Part shown: in pieces, positions 1 to 8,420 of the stretch
Numbering within the stretch: the stretch's first letter is position 1
Layout of the letters: each line of letters begins with the position of its first letter
Assembly: GCA_028713915.1 (NCBI GenBank)
Contig: JAQTNK010000031.1
Coordinates: 1 to 48,950, forward strand
Direction of reading: 5' to 3'
From: Rhodocyclaceae bacterium
GTDB taxonomy: Bacteria; Pseudomonadota; Gammaproteobacteria; Burkholderiales; Rhodocyclaceae
Length of the DNA stretch: 48,950 nucleotides
Translations under genes and position numbers: made by a program
Notes under the pieces: generated by a model
What the model saw: only the letters and a program-made list of their open reading frames with translations
Told to the model about the DNA's origin: nothing
Database searches by the model: none

Positions 1-862
1 CGAGGAAGTTGGCCGGCTCGGCGCCGAACAGCTTGATCGTGTCCATGGTCGCCATGGCCAGGCCGGCGCCGTTCACCAGGCAGCCGATGTTGCCGTCGAG
101 CGAGATGTAGGCGAGGTCGAACTTGGAAGCTTCGATCTCGTCGGCGTCTTCCTCGTCGAGGTCGCGGTAGGCGACGATCTCGGGGTGGCGGTAGAGCGCG
201 TTGGCATCGAAGTTGAACTTGGCGTCGAGCGCCTTGATGTTGCCGTTGCCTTCGAGGATCAGCGGGTTGATTTCCGCCAGCGAGGCATCGGTTTCCATGT
301 AGCAGGTGTAGAGCTTCTTGAACGTGTCGATCGCCTGCGCCTGCGAGCCGGCCGGCACGCCGATGCCGTTGGCGAGTTCGGTCGCCTGCGCGTCGGTCAG
401 CCCGGTGGCCGGATCGACGAAGACCTTGATGATCTTCTCGGGCGTCTTGTGCGCGACTTCCTCGATGTCCATGCCGCCTTCGCTGGAGGCCATCATGGCG
501 ACCTTCTGCGTGGCGCGGTCGGTCAGCGCGGCGACGTAGTATTCCTTCTTGATGTCGGCGCCGTCTTCGATCAGCAGGCGCCGCACCTTCTGGCCTTCGA
601 GGCCGGTCTGGTGGGTCTTCAACTGCATGCCGAGGATCTGGCCGGCGTTCTGGCGGACTTCGTCGAGCGAGCGGGCGAGCTTGACGCCGCCGCCCTTGCC
701 GCGGCCGCCGGCGTGGATCTGCGCCTTGACGACCCAGACGGCGCCGCCCAGCGTCTCGGCGGCCTTGACCGCTTCATCGACGGAAAAACAGGGGATGCCG
801 CGCGGGGTCGCCACGCCGAACTTCCTCAGGATTTCCTTGCCCTGATATTCGTGGATTTTCAT
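1..862 (-). CDS. sucC: Succinyl-CoA synthetase (ADP-forming) beta subunit, 3' end outside window
   Basis: Beta subunit of succinyl-CoA synthetase, the cytoplasmic TCA enzyme that couples succinyl-CoA cleavage to ATP or GTP formation. Reading leftward from the ATG at 862, the N terminus is [17 protein letters not shown], the standard SucC start, followed by an ATP-grasp domain with the glycine-rich motif [12 protein letters not shown] around residues 50-60. About 287 codons are visible of roughly 388 usual for the family, so the C-terminal CoA-ligase part lies outside the window. sucD would be expected next but cannot be seen. The 188 bp upstream, up to the end of the paaN-like gene, should hold its promoter; a TATTAT-like box on this strand lies near 1005-1010 without a clear -35. 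Confidence 0.95.
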   Translation of the reverse strand, partial: MKIHEYQGKEILRKFGVATPRGIPCFSVDEAVKAAETLGGAVWVVKAQIHAGGRGKGGGVKLARSLDEVRQNAGQILGMQLKTHQTGLEGQKVRRLLIEDGADIKKEYYVAALTDRATQKVAMMASSEGGMDIEEVAHKTPEKIIKVFVDPATGLTDAQATELANGIGVPAGSQAQAIDTFKKLYTCYMETDASLAEINPLILEGNGNIKALDAKFNFDANALYRHPEIVAYRDLDEEDADEIEASKFDLAYISLDGNIGCLVNGAGLAMATMDTIKLFGAEPANFL

Positions 863-1050
863 GCGTTTTCCTTGCTGTGTCTGCGATTGGGAATCGATGT
901 CGCCGGATGGTGCGCCGGTCTTGTCTGGCAACGCCCGCGGATGCTGGCACGGACGCTCTCGGCAGCGCCGCCAACGCCTTGCGGCCGGGCTTTCGAGGCC
1001 CGCGATAATATCACGTTATGGCGGCCGCCCGGCGGCGGCGCGGGGCGGCG

Positions 1051-2712
1051 CTACGCGCCCCGGTACGACTGCAGGACGAAGAAGCGGCCGGCGACGAAAC
1101 CGCTGTCGGTGAGCGTGCCGCTTGCCGCCGGATTCGCCCCTGTGGCGCGATAGTCGGAAAAAGCCATCGGCCGATTGACGACGACGGCGCCGGTCAGGTT
1201 GAGCGCCAGCGCCACGCCGGTGCGCAAGCAAGCGTCCTCGGCGAGCTGGACGATGTTGTCGTTGTCGGAATGGACGGAGAACGTCAGCGCGCCCTTCTCG
1301 CGCATGGCGCGCTCGGCGAACGCCAGGCTCTCGGCCGTGGTCGCCGTTTCGACGATGAAGGCGACCGCGCCGCAGCTGTCCGCCATCCAGGCGCCGGCGT
1401 CGTTCGCCGCCGCCTTGAGCAGCAGCGGCGTGCGCACCGCCGCCGCGGGCCACTGCGGATGGACGATGGCGTCGGCGCCGCGCACGACCTCGCCGCCGCG
1501 CGCCAGCGCCTCGAGGCGCGCCAGCGTCGCCGGCGACTGGATGGCGCCCAGCACGTCGACGGCGCGATGCGGATCTTCGAGCAGACGACCGACGGCGGCG
1601 GCGAGGTCGCGGCAGAAGCGCTCGGCCGGCACCGTCGCCGCCGGCGTGCGCACGCCCTGGCGCGACACGAAAATCGCCTGCGGCGTGCCGGCCGCCTGGC
1701 CCGAATCGAGCGACAGCGTATAGGCGATGTTGTCCAGCATGCCGGCGTAATTCTCGGCGGCATCGACGACGATGCAGTTCACGCCGGGCGTTTCGGCGAA
1801 CACCAGGGCCTGGCGGGCGTTGTCCTCCAGCCAGGCGCCGAAGTCGGCGTCGCCGGCGTGATCGATGATGCGGATTTCGGGCTTCTGCGCCACGTCCTTC
1901 GCCACCGGCGCCGCCGCGGTGTCGACCAGCAGGCTCGCCAGGCTGGCGTCGAAGCCGGCCTCCTTGAGCGTCTGGCGCGCCAGCGCGACGGTGATGGCAA
2001 GCGGCAGGATCGCCGCCGGATGCGGCTTGACGATCACCGCGTTGCCGGTGGCGAGGCTGGCGAAAATGCCCGGGTAGCTGCTCCAGGTCGGCGCCGTCGC
2101 GCTGGGCAACACCAGGGCGACGCCGCGCGGCACCACGGCATAGCGCTTCTCGGCCTTGAGCGGCGGCAGCTGACCGCGCGCCTTGTGCCAGCTGGCGCGA
2201 TAGGGCACGTGCTTCATTTCGCGCCAGGCGCAGGCGACGGCTTCCAGCCCGCGCTCCTGGGCGCGCGGGCCGCCGTCCTGGAAAGCCATGGCGAACGACT
2301 GCCCGGCCGTGTGCATCGTCGCGTAGGCGAGGTCGATGCTGCGGGCGTTGAGACGGGCGAGAATTTCGGCGCAGACTCCCGCCCGCACGTCGGGCCCGGC
2401 CTTGGTCCAGGCCGGCATCGCCGTCTTCGCCGCGGCGATCAGCGCATCGGCGCTGCATTTGGGGTAGCTGACGTTCAGCGACAGGCCGTAGGGCGAGACC
2501 TCGCCGCCGCCGCGGCCGACCACGCCGGGCTGGTCAAGGTAGAACTGGGCGTCGGCGTAGGCGTCGAAGAACGCCTGGCGCCCTTCCTCCGCGGCATTCG
2601 CGCCAAAGGCTGCGACGTCGTCGGCATAAGGGCTCCAGCCGCCGCGGCTCTCGATGGCATGCACCGCGGCGCCCAACAAGTCCTGATGCTTGACGAACAT
2701 GGGGTGTGCCAT
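1051..2712 (-). CDS. paaN: PaaN-like aldehyde dehydrogenase-family protein (phenylacetate catabolism)
   Basis: Product of 553 aa with the PaaN layout: an N-terminal start MAHPMFVKHQDLLG, the motif GGEVSPYG near residue 80, then an aldehyde-dehydrogenase fold with ATGNAVIVKPHPAAILPLAI. PaaN-type proteins are proposed to oxidise the semialdehyde formed after ring cleavage in the phenylacetyl-CoA pathway. The start at 2712 is chosen because GGAGG sits 5 bases upstream; an in-frame ATG at 2730 lacks this. The stretch that normally carries the nucleophilic Cys (GQxC) reads SGQAAGTPQ here, with Ala341 (bases 1690-1692) where Cys is expected, so dehydrogenase activity is doubtful. It is divergent from paaI-paaK, which supports the pathway assignment. 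The PaaN family call is firm; the catalytic role is not. Confidence 0.85.
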   Translation of the reverse strand: MAHPMFVKHQDLLGAAVHAIESRGGWSPYADDVAAFGANAAEEGRQAFFDAYADAQFYLDQPGVVGRGGGEVSPYGLSLNVSYPKCSADALIAAAKTAMPAWTKAGPDVRAGVCAEILARLNARSIDLAYATMHTAGQSFAMAFQDGGPRAQERGLEAVACAWREMKHVPYRASWHKARGQLPPLKAEKRYAVVPRGVALVLPSATAPTWSSYPGIFASLATGNAVIVKPHPAAILPLAITVALARQTLKEAGFDASLASLLVDTAAAPVAKDVAQKPEIRIIDHAGDADFGAWLEDNARQALVFAETPGVNCIVVDAAENYAGMLDNIAYTLSLDSGQAAGTPQAIFVSRQGVRTPAATVPAERFCRDLAAAVGRLLEDPHRAVDVLGAIQSPATLARLEALARGGEVVRGADAIVHPQWPAAAVRTPLLLKAAANDAGAWMADSCGAVAFIVETATTAESLAFAERAMREKGALTFSVHSDNDNIVQLAEDACLRTGVALALNLTGAVVVNRPMAFSDYRATGANPAASGTLTDSGFVAGRFFVLQSYRGA

Positions 2713-2784
2713 CGAATCCTCCGGTACCATCGCGGTCTTGGTTTTTCATTCTACTTCGAGACTGCCGCGCGGCAAGGAGGCCCC

Positions 2785-3225
2785 ATGACACCCGACGAAA
2801 TCGCCCGGCGCTGCGCCGACATCATGTGGCCCGACGACCACGCCGCCCGCGGACTCGGCATCGAGATCGCGGCCGTCGGCGCCGGCACTGCCACCTTGCG
2901 CATGTTGGTGCGCCAGGACATGGTGAACAGCCACGGCAGCTGCCATGGCGGCTTCATCTTCGCGCTCGCCGACTCGGCCTTCGCCTACGCCTGCAACAGC
3001 TTCAATCACTACGCCGTCGCCGCCGGCGTGGACATCAACTTCCTCGCCCCGGCGCATCTCGGCGACACGCTCACGGCCATCGGCCGCGCCCGCCACCAGG
3101 GCGGCCGCAGCGGCGTTTATGACATCGAAGTGAGCAACGCGGCGGGCAAGCTGATTGCCGTCTTCCGCGGCCGCGCGGCGCGCGTCAAGGGCCACTTTTT
3201 CGAAGCGCCCGAAAGTATTGGATAA
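2785..3225 (+). CDS. paaI: Phenylacetyl-CoA pathway thioesterase PaaI
   Basis: Hotdog-fold acyl-CoA thioesterase of 146 aa, thought to rescue CoA from dead-end ring-hydroxylated intermediates of phenylacetate catabolism. The segment CHGGFIFALADSAFAYACNS closely resembles the active-site region of PaaI, including the catalytic Asp in LAD, and YDIEVSNAAGKLIAVFRG matches the C-terminal strands. AAGGAGG lies 4 bases before the ATG at 2785. It is the first gene of a plus-strand run followed 24 bp later by paaK, and shares a 72-bp divergent promoter region with the paaN-like gene. Confidence 0.92.
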   Translation: MTPDEIARRCADIMWPDDHAARGLGIEIAAVGAGTATLRMLVRQDMVNSHGSCHGGFIFALADSAFAYACNSFNHYAVAAGVDINFLAPAHLGDTLTAIGRARHQGGRSGVYDIEVSNAAGKLIAVFRGRAARVKGHFFEAPESIG

Positions 3226-3249
3226 TTGCGGCCAGGGAGAGCACCAGAC

Positions 3250-4554
3250 ATGAGCACCGCCATCGGCCTCGACGCCATCGAAAACGCCAGCCGCGACGAA
3301 ATCGCCGCCTTGCAGCTGCAACGCATGCGCTGGTCCTTGCAGCATGCTTACGACAACGTCGCGCACTACCGCGCCAAGTTCGACGCCGCCGGCGTCCATC
3401 CCGACGACCTCAGGGAACTCAAGGACCTCGCCAGGTTCCCCTTCACGACCAAGCAGGACCTGCGCGAAACCTACCCTTTCGGCATGTTCGCCGTGCCGCG
3501 CGAGAAAGTGGTGCGCGTGCATGCCTCTTCGGGCACCACCGGCAAGCCGACCGTGGTCGGCTACACGCAGAAGGACATCGACACCTGGTCCGGCCTGGTG
3601 GCGCGCTCGATCTACGCTTCGGGCGGCCGGCCCGGCCACAAGCTCCACGTTTCCTACGGCTACGGCCTGTTCACCGGCGGGCTCGGCGCCCACTACGGCG
3701 GCGAGAAGCTCGGCTGCACCGTCATTCCTTTCGGCGGCGGCCAGACCGAACGCCAGGTCCAGCTGATCCTCGACTTCGAACCGGACATCATCATGGTGAC
3801 GCCGTCCTACATGCTCGCCATCGGCGACGAGTTCGTGCGCCAGGGTCTCGATCCGGCGAAGTGCTCGCTGTCGATCGGCATCCACGGCGCCGAACCGTGG
3901 ACGCACCAGATGCGCGCAGAGATCGAACGCCGCTTCGACATGCAGGCCGTCGACATCTACGGCCTCTCGGAAGTCATGGGCCCGGGCGTCGCCAACGAAT
4001 GCGCCGAGAGCAAGGACGGCCCGGTGGTCTGGGAAGACCACTTCTACCCCGAGATCATCGACCCGAACACCGGCGCCGTGCTGCCAGACGGCGAACTCGG
4101 CGAACTGGTGTTCACCTCGCTGACCAAGGAAGCGCTGCCCGTCGTCCGCTATCGCACGCGCGACCTCACGCGCCTCTTGCCGCCGACCTCGCGCTCGATG
4201 CGCCGCATGAGCAAGATCACCGGCCGCTCCGACGACATGCTGATCATCCGCGGCGTGAATGTCTTCCCCAGCCAGATCGAGGAGCAGATCCTCAAGACGC
4301 CGAAGCTGTCGCCGCACTACCTGATCGAAGTCGCGCGCGACGGGCACATGGACACGGTCGCGGTGAACGTCGAAATGAAGCCCGAGTTCGCCACGGCGAC
4401 CGCCGCCGAGAAAGAATACGCGGCGCACGAGCTGGCGCACCACATCAAGTCCTACATCGGCATCTCGACGCACATCCGCATCGTCGAAGTCGGCGGCGTC
4501 GAACGCTCGGTAGGCAAAGCCAAGCGCGTCATCGACCGGCGGCCGAAGGACTGA
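3250..4554 (+). CDS. paaK: Phenylacetate-CoA ligase, copy 1
   Basis: AMP-forming ligase (434 aa) that activates phenylacetate to phenylacetyl-CoA, the first step of the aerobic pathway. It carries the P-loop-like motif HASSGTTGKPTVVGYT of PaaK near residue 95, YGLSEVMGPGV, and the C-terminal SDDMLIIRGVNVFPSQIEE, all typical of the family. The ATG at 3250 follows AGGGAGAG by 9 bases; an upstream in-frame ATG is less well placed. A second, very similar ligase follows 14 bp downstream, so this is a tandem pair. Substrate could extend to other aryl acids, since sequence alone does not separate phenylacetate from substituted phenylacetates. Confidence 0.94.
   Translation: MSTAIGLDAIENASRDEIAALQLQRMRWSLQHAYDNVAHYRAKFDAAGVHPDDLRELKDLARFPFTTKQDLRETYPFGMFAVPREKVVRVHASSGTTGKPTVVGYTQKDIDTWSGLVARSIYASGGRPGHKLHVSYGYGLFTGGLGAHYGGEKLGCTVIPFGGGQTERQVQLILDFEPDIIMVTPSYMLAIGDEFVRQGLDPAKCSLSIGIHGAEPWTHQMRAEIERRFDMQAVDIYGLSEVMGPGVANECAESKDGPVVWEDHFYPEIIDPNTGAVLPDGELGELVFTSLTKEALPVVRYRTRDLTRLLPPTSRSMRRMSKITGRSDDMLIIRGVNVFPSQIEEQILKTPKLSPHYLIEVARDGHMDTVAVNVEMKPEFATATAAEKEYAAHELAHHIKSYIGISTHIRIVEVGGVERSVGKAKRVIDRRPKD
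4012..4064 (+). repeat. 53-bp exact repeat shared by the two paaK copies (unit 1)
   Basis: This stretch in paaK copy 1 is identical, base for base, to 5337-5389 in copy 2, offset by 1325 bp. It encodes the segment KDGPVVWEDHFYPEIID. The flanks differ at many third codon positions, so complete identity over 53 bp including wobble positions suggests recent duplication or local gene conversion. Confidence 0.8.
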
Positions 4555-4568
4555 ACGGCGCGCTTCCG

Positions 4569-5879
4569 GTGACCCGCAACGACCGCCCCGGCCTAGAGCC
4601 CATCGAGACCGCCAGCCGCGACGAAATCGCCGCGCTCCAGTTCGCCCGCCTGCGCGCAACGCTCGCCCACGCCTACGAGCGCGTGCCGCACTACCGCGAG
4701 AAGTTCGACAGCCTCGGGCTGGTGCCGGACGACCTGAAGTCGCTCGCCGACCTCGCCAAGTTCCCTTTCACGACGAAGGAAGACCTGCGCCGCACTTATC
4801 CATTCGGCATGTTCGCCGTGCCGATGGACGACGTCGTGCGCATCCACGCCTCCTCGGGCACCACCGGCAAGCCGACCGTGGTCGGCTACACGGCGAAGGA
4901 CATCGACACCTGGGCCGGCATCGTCGCGCGCTCGATTCGTGCCGCCGGCGGCACGCGCAGCGACATCTTCCACATCACGCACGGCTACGGCCTGTTCACC
5001 GGCGGCCTCGGCGTGCATTACGGCGCCGAGCGCGTCGGCATGGCCGTGGTGCCGATCTCCGGCGGCCAGACCGAGCGCCAGGTGCAGCTGATCCAGGACT
5101 TCAAGCCGACCATGATCATCGGCACGCCGTCCTACATGATGAACATCATCGACGAATTCGAGCGCCAGGGCCTCGACCCCACGCAATGCAGCCTCAAGCG
5201 CGGCATGTTCGGCGCCGAACCCTGGGGCGAAGGCATGCGCCGGGAGCTCGAAGAGCGCTTGGGGATAGACGCGACGAACCTCTACGGGCTGTCCGAAGTC
5301 ATGGGGCCGGGCGTCGCCGCCGAATGCATCGAGTCGAAGGACGGCCCGGTGGTCTGGGAAGACCACTTCTACCCCGAGATCATCGACCCCGCGACCGGCG
5401 CGGTATTGCCCGACGGCTCGCCCGGCGAACTAGTGTTTACCTCGCTGACCAAGGAAGCGCTGCCGGTGATCCGCTATCGCACCAAGGATCTCAGCTCGCT
5501 GCAGCCGCCCACGGCGCGCAGCTTCCGCCGCATCGGCAAGATCACCGGGCGCTCGGACGACATGCTGATCATCCGCGGCGTCAATGTCTTCCCCTCGCAG
5601 GTCGAGGAGCTGATCCTCAAGACGCCGAAGCTCTCCTCGCACTACCAGCTCGAAGTGACGCGCCGCGGCCACCTCGACGATCTCGCCGTGCGCGTTGAGC
5701 TCAAGCCCGAGCATGCCGGCGCGCCGGACGCCGTGCGCCAGGCCGCCGCCTGGGAACTGCAGCACCACATCAAGTCCTACATCGGCATCAGCACCAAGAT
5801 CGAAGTCGTCGAACAGGGCGGCATCGAGCGTTCCGCCGGCAAGGCGAAACGCGTCATCGACAAGAGACCGAAGGAATGA
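4569..5879 (+). CDS. paaK: Phenylacetate-CoA ligase, copy 2
   Basis: Second AMP-forming aryl-acetate CoA ligase, 436 aa, with the same motifs as copy 1: HASSGTTGKPTVVGYT, YGLSEVMGPGV and SDDMLIIRGVNVFPSQVEE. The start is taken as GTG at 4569 (VTRNDRPGLEPIETASRDEI); there is no in-frame ATG before the conserved region and only a weak AAGGA upstream, so translation may depend on coupling to copy 1. The copies diverge most in the N-terminal 50 residues and around residues 120-250, which would be consistent with different substrates. The stop overlaps the start of the next gene in ATGA. Confidence 0.93.
   Translation: MTRNDRPGLEPIETASRDEIAALQFARLRATLAHAYERVPHYREKFDSLGLVPDDLKSLADLAKFPFTTKEDLRRTYPFGMFAVPMDDVVRIHASSGTTGKPTVVGYTAKDIDTWAGIVARSIRAAGGTRSDIFHITHGYGLFTGGLGVHYGAERVGMAVVPISGGQTERQVQLIQDFKPTMIIGTPSYMMNIIDEFERQGLDPTQCSLKRGMFGAEPWGEGMRRELEERLGIDATNLYGLSEVMGPGVAAECIESKDGPVVWEDHFYPEIIDPATGAVLPDGSPGELVFTSLTKEALPVIRYRTKDLSSLQPPTARSFRRIGKITGRSDDMLIIRGVNVFPSQVEELILKTPKLSSHYQLEVTRRGHLDDLAVRVELKPEHAGAPDAVRQAAAWELQHHIKSYIGISTKIEVVEQGGIERSAGKAKRVIDKRPKE
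5337..5389 (+). repeat. 53-bp exact repeat shared by the two paaK copies (unit 2)
   Basis: Second unit of the exact repeat described at 4012-4064; same coding frame and same encoded residues in paaK copy 2. Confidence 0.8.
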
Positions 5880-6100
5880 AGCGCCACCACTGGCCCTGGA
5901 CGTTCGTCTTCTTCAGCATCGTCGGCACGATTTGCCTGCTGGTCGGCGTCGCCGCGCTTGCCGGCCTGTTGCGGGACGTGCATCCGCTGTTCCGCGACGA
6001 ACTCGGCGGCTGGGCGCTGATCGTGTCCTCCGTCGCCTGCTTCCTCACCGGCGCCTTCCCGCTGGTGCTGCGCCGCCTCGCCGAACGGGAAGGCGCCTGA
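5876..6100 (+). CDS. Small two-helix membrane protein of unknown function
   Basis: Product of 74 aa, not recognised. Two hydrophobic segments are visible, about residues 8-30 (FVFFSIVGTICLLVGVAALA) and 45-65 (WALIVSSVACFLTGAFPLVL), with a charged C terminus RRLAEREGA, so it is probably an inner-membrane protein. The ATG overlaps the paaK stop by 4 bp (ATGA) and its stop overlaps the following methyltransferase start by one base (TGATG), which argues that it is truly translated within the operon. No link to phenylacetate catabolism can be read from the sequence. Confidence 0.75.
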   Translation: MKRHHWPWTFVFFSIVGTICLLVGVAALAGLLRDVHPLFRDELGGWALIVSSVACFLTGAFPLVLRRLAEREGA

Positions 6101-6834
6101 TGGGCGCCGATCATTTCTCCGGCGCCGCCGCCGCTTACGCCAGGTTCCGCCCCGGCTATCCGCCGGCGCTGTTCGACTGGATCGCCGCCCAGACCGCGGC
6201 GCACGATCTCGCCTGGGACTGCGGCTGCGGCAATGGCCAAGCCTCGGTGCCGCTGGCGCAGCGCTACGGCCGCGTCGTCGCCACCGACCTTTCGGCGCGG
6301 CAGGTCGGCGAGGCGGCGCCGCACCCGCGCATCGAATACCGCGCCGCGCCCGCCGAGGCGAGCGGCCTGCCCGACGCCTGCTGCGATCTCGTCGTCGTCG
6401 CCCAGGCGCTGCACTGGTTCGACTTCGCGCGCTTCTACGCCGAAGTCCGGCGCGTGCTGAAGCCCGGCGGCGTGCTCGCCGCCTGGACCTATCAACTGCT
6501 GCGCGCCGAGCCCGGCCTCGACGCGCTCTTCGCCGATTACTACCAGCGCGTGCTCGCTTCCTGGTGGCCGGCCGAACGCAAATGGGTGGACGACGGCTAC
6601 CGCAGCCTGCCGTTCCCCTTCGCCGAAATCGCGGCGCCCGCCTTCGAGATCCGGCTGCAATGGACGCTCGACGATCTGCTCGCCTACCTGCGCACGTGGA
6701 CCGCCACGCGCTACCTGGCGCAGGCGGAGAACCGCGACCCGACGCTGCCGCTCGGCGAGCTCCTGCGGCCGCTGTGGGGCGAGGGCGAGCGCGAGATCGT
6801 CTGGCCGCTCGCCCTGCGCGTCGGCCGCGCCTAG
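6100..6834 (+). CDS. Class I SAM-dependent methyltransferase
   Basis: Cytoplasmic methyltransferase of 244 aa. Motif I reads WDCGCGNGQASVPLA near residue 35, the acidic motif II is VVATDLSA, and VVVAQALHWFDF with VLKPGGVLAAWTY are motifs of the UbiE/type-11 group. The N terminus (FSGAAAAYARFRPGYP) is typical of small-molecule methyltransferases that act on trans-aconitate-like or other organic acids, but the substrate cannot be told. It starts within the stop of the preceding small membrane protein and is followed 10 bp later by srkA. Confidence 0.88.
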   Translation: MGADHFSGAAAAYARFRPGYPPALFDWIAAQTAAHDLAWDCGCGNGQASVPLAQRYGRVVATDLSARQVGEAAPHPRIEYRAAPAEASGLPDACCDLVVVAQALHWFDFARFYAEVRRVLKPGGVLAAWTYQLLRAEPGLDALFADYYQRVLASWWPAERKWVDDGYRSLPFPFAEIAAPAFEIRLQWTLDDLLAYLRTWTATRYLAQAENRDPTLPLGELLRPLWGEGEREIVWPLALRVGRA

Positions 6835-6844
6835 ACGCCGGCGC

Positions 6845-7840
6845 ATGCGCAAGACCGCGCCCTACGCCGGCCTGACGCCGGACCGCGTGCTCGACGCCGT
6901 CGAAAGCGTCGGCCTCGTCTGCGACGGCCGCCAGCTGGCGCTGAACAGCTTCGAGAACCGCGTCTTCCAGATCGGCCTCGACGACGGCCGCCAGGTGGTC
7001 GCCAAGTTCTACCGTCCGCACCGCTGGAGCGACGCCGCGATCCTCGAGGAACACGCCTTCACGCAGCAGCTTTTCGCGCGCGAAATCCCGACCGTGCCGC
7101 CGCTGGCGATCGCCGGGCGCACGCTGCATGCGCATGCGGGCTTCCGCTTCGCCGTGTTCCCGAAGCAGGGCGGCCGCGCGCCCGAATTCGACCGTCCCGG
7201 GGTGCTCGAACAAATGGGACGCTTCCTCGGCCGCATCCACGCCGTCGGCGCCGTCGAGCCCTTTGCCGCGCGACCCGCGCTCGACGTCGAAAGCTTCGGC
7301 GAAGAACCGCGCGACTTCCTGCTCGACAGCGGCTTCATTCCCGCCGAACTCGAACCGGCCTGGAGCAGCGTGATCGACCAGGCGCTCGACGGCGTGCGCT
7401 ACGCCTTCGAGCGCGCCGGCGACGTCACCACGCTGCGCCTGCACGGCGACTGCCACCAGGGCAACGTGCTATGGACCGAAAACGGCGAAACGGGCGGCCC
7501 GCATTTCGTCGATTTCGACGACAGCCGCAGCGGCCCGGCGGTGCAGGATCTGTGGATGCTGCTGGCCGGCGACGAGCCGGCGATGGCCGTCCAGCTCGGC
7601 CACATCCTGCGCGGCTATGAGCAGTTCCGCGCCTTCGACGAGCGCGAACTGCACCTCGTCGAAGCCCTGCGCACGCTGCGCCTGATCCACTACAGCGCCT
7701 GGATCGCGCGGCGCTGGCATGACCCGGCCTTCCCCGCGGCATTTCCCTGGTTCGACACGCCGCGCTACTGGCAGGACCGCATCCTCGAACTGCGCGAACA
7801 GATCGCCTTGATGAACGAAGCGCCGCTGCGCCCGGTCTGA
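6845..7840 (+). CDS. srkA: Stress response kinase A (SrkA/YihE family)
   Basis: Aminoglycoside-phosphotransferase-fold Ser/Thr protein kinase of 331 aa. Family hallmarks are NSFENRVFQIGLDDG near the N terminus, VVAKFYRPHRWS with the ATP-binding Lys, the catalytic loop LHGDCHQGNVLW with its Asp, and the metal-binding VDFDDSRSGPAVQDLWML. In enterobacteria SrkA counters stress-induced cell death; its targets here are unknown. It sits just ahead of msrA, and the pair suggests an oxidative-stress role. Confidence 0.93.
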   Translation: MRKTAPYAGLTPDRVLDAVESVGLVCDGRQLALNSFENRVFQIGLDDGRQVVAKFYRPHRWSDAAILEEHAFTQQLFAREIPTVPPLAIAGRTLHAHAGFRFAVFPKQGGRAPEFDRPGVLEQMGRFLGRIHAVGAVEPFAARPALDVESFGEEPRDFLLDSGFIPAELEPAWSSVIDQALDGVRYAFERAGDVTTLRLHGDCHQGNVLWTENGETGGPHFVDFDDSRSGPAVQDLWMLLAGDEPAMAVQLGHILRGYEQFRAFDERELHLVEALRTLRLIHYSAWIARRWHDPAFPAAFPWFDTPRYWQDRILELREQIALMNEAPLRPV

Positions 7841-7874
7841 CGTATCATTCGCAATCCCCAGCGGAAGGATGGCC

Positions 7875-8420
7875 ATGAAGACTGCGATCCTCGGCGGCGG
7901 CTGCTTCTGGTGCCTCGAAGCGGCGCTGCGTCAACTCGACGGCGTCGAGTCGGTCGTCTCCGGCTATTGCGGCGGGCATGTCGACCACCCGAGCTATCGC
8001 CAGGTCTGCGACGGCGGCAGCGGCCACGCCGAAGTCGTGCAAGTGCGCTTCGACCCCGAGGTGATCGATTACCGCACGCTGCTGCAAGCCTTCTTCGCCA
8101 TTCACGACCCGACGACGAAAGACCGCCAGGGCAATGACGTCGGCTCGCAATACCGTTCGGTGATCTTTGCCTGCGCGCCGGAGCAGGAACGCATCGCCAG
8201 GGACTTGATCGCCGAACTCGACGCCGAGCGCATATGGCCGCGCCCGATCGTCACCGAAGTGCTGCCGGCCGCGACCTTCTGGCCCGCCGAGGACTACCAC
8301 CAGGACTATTTTGCGCACCATCCGGCGCAGCCCTACTGCGTCGCCGTCGTGGCGCCCAAGGCTGCGAAGCTGCGGCAGAAGTTCGCCTCGCGCCTGAAGC
8401 GGCCGACCGGCCCGCCATGA
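7875..8420 (+). CDS. msrA: Peptide methionine-S-sulfoxide reductase MsrA
   Basis: Repairs oxidised methionine (S epimer) in proteins using thioredoxin. The active-site motif GGGCFWC lies at residues 7-13 (Cys10 is the nucleophile), followed by GVESVVSGYCGG and GSGHAEVVQVRFDP, all diagnostic; GSQYRSVIF is also conserved. At 181 aa it has normal length for a single-domain MsrA without fused MsrB. The start at 7875 (MKTAIL) is preferred over an ATG at 7869, because GGAAGG at 7863-7868 abuts the latter but is properly spaced from the former. Its stop overlaps the following kinase start (ATGA). Confidence 0.95.
   Translation: MKTAILGGGCFWCLEAALRQLDGVESVVSGYCGGHVDHPSYRQVCDGGSGHAEVVQVRFDPEVIDYRTLLQAFFAIHDPTTKDRQGNDVGSQYRSVIFACAPEQERIARDLIAELDAERIWPRPIVTEVLPAATFWPAEDYHQDYFAHHPAQPYCVAVVAPKAAKLRQKFASRLKRPTGPP

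Noticed and set aside
1016-4659. Very long open frames antisense or out of phase to paaN, paaI and paaK
   Set aside because: They are Arg/Ala/His-rich shadows of GC-rich genes with no family features; the true frames carry conserved motifs and ribosome sites.
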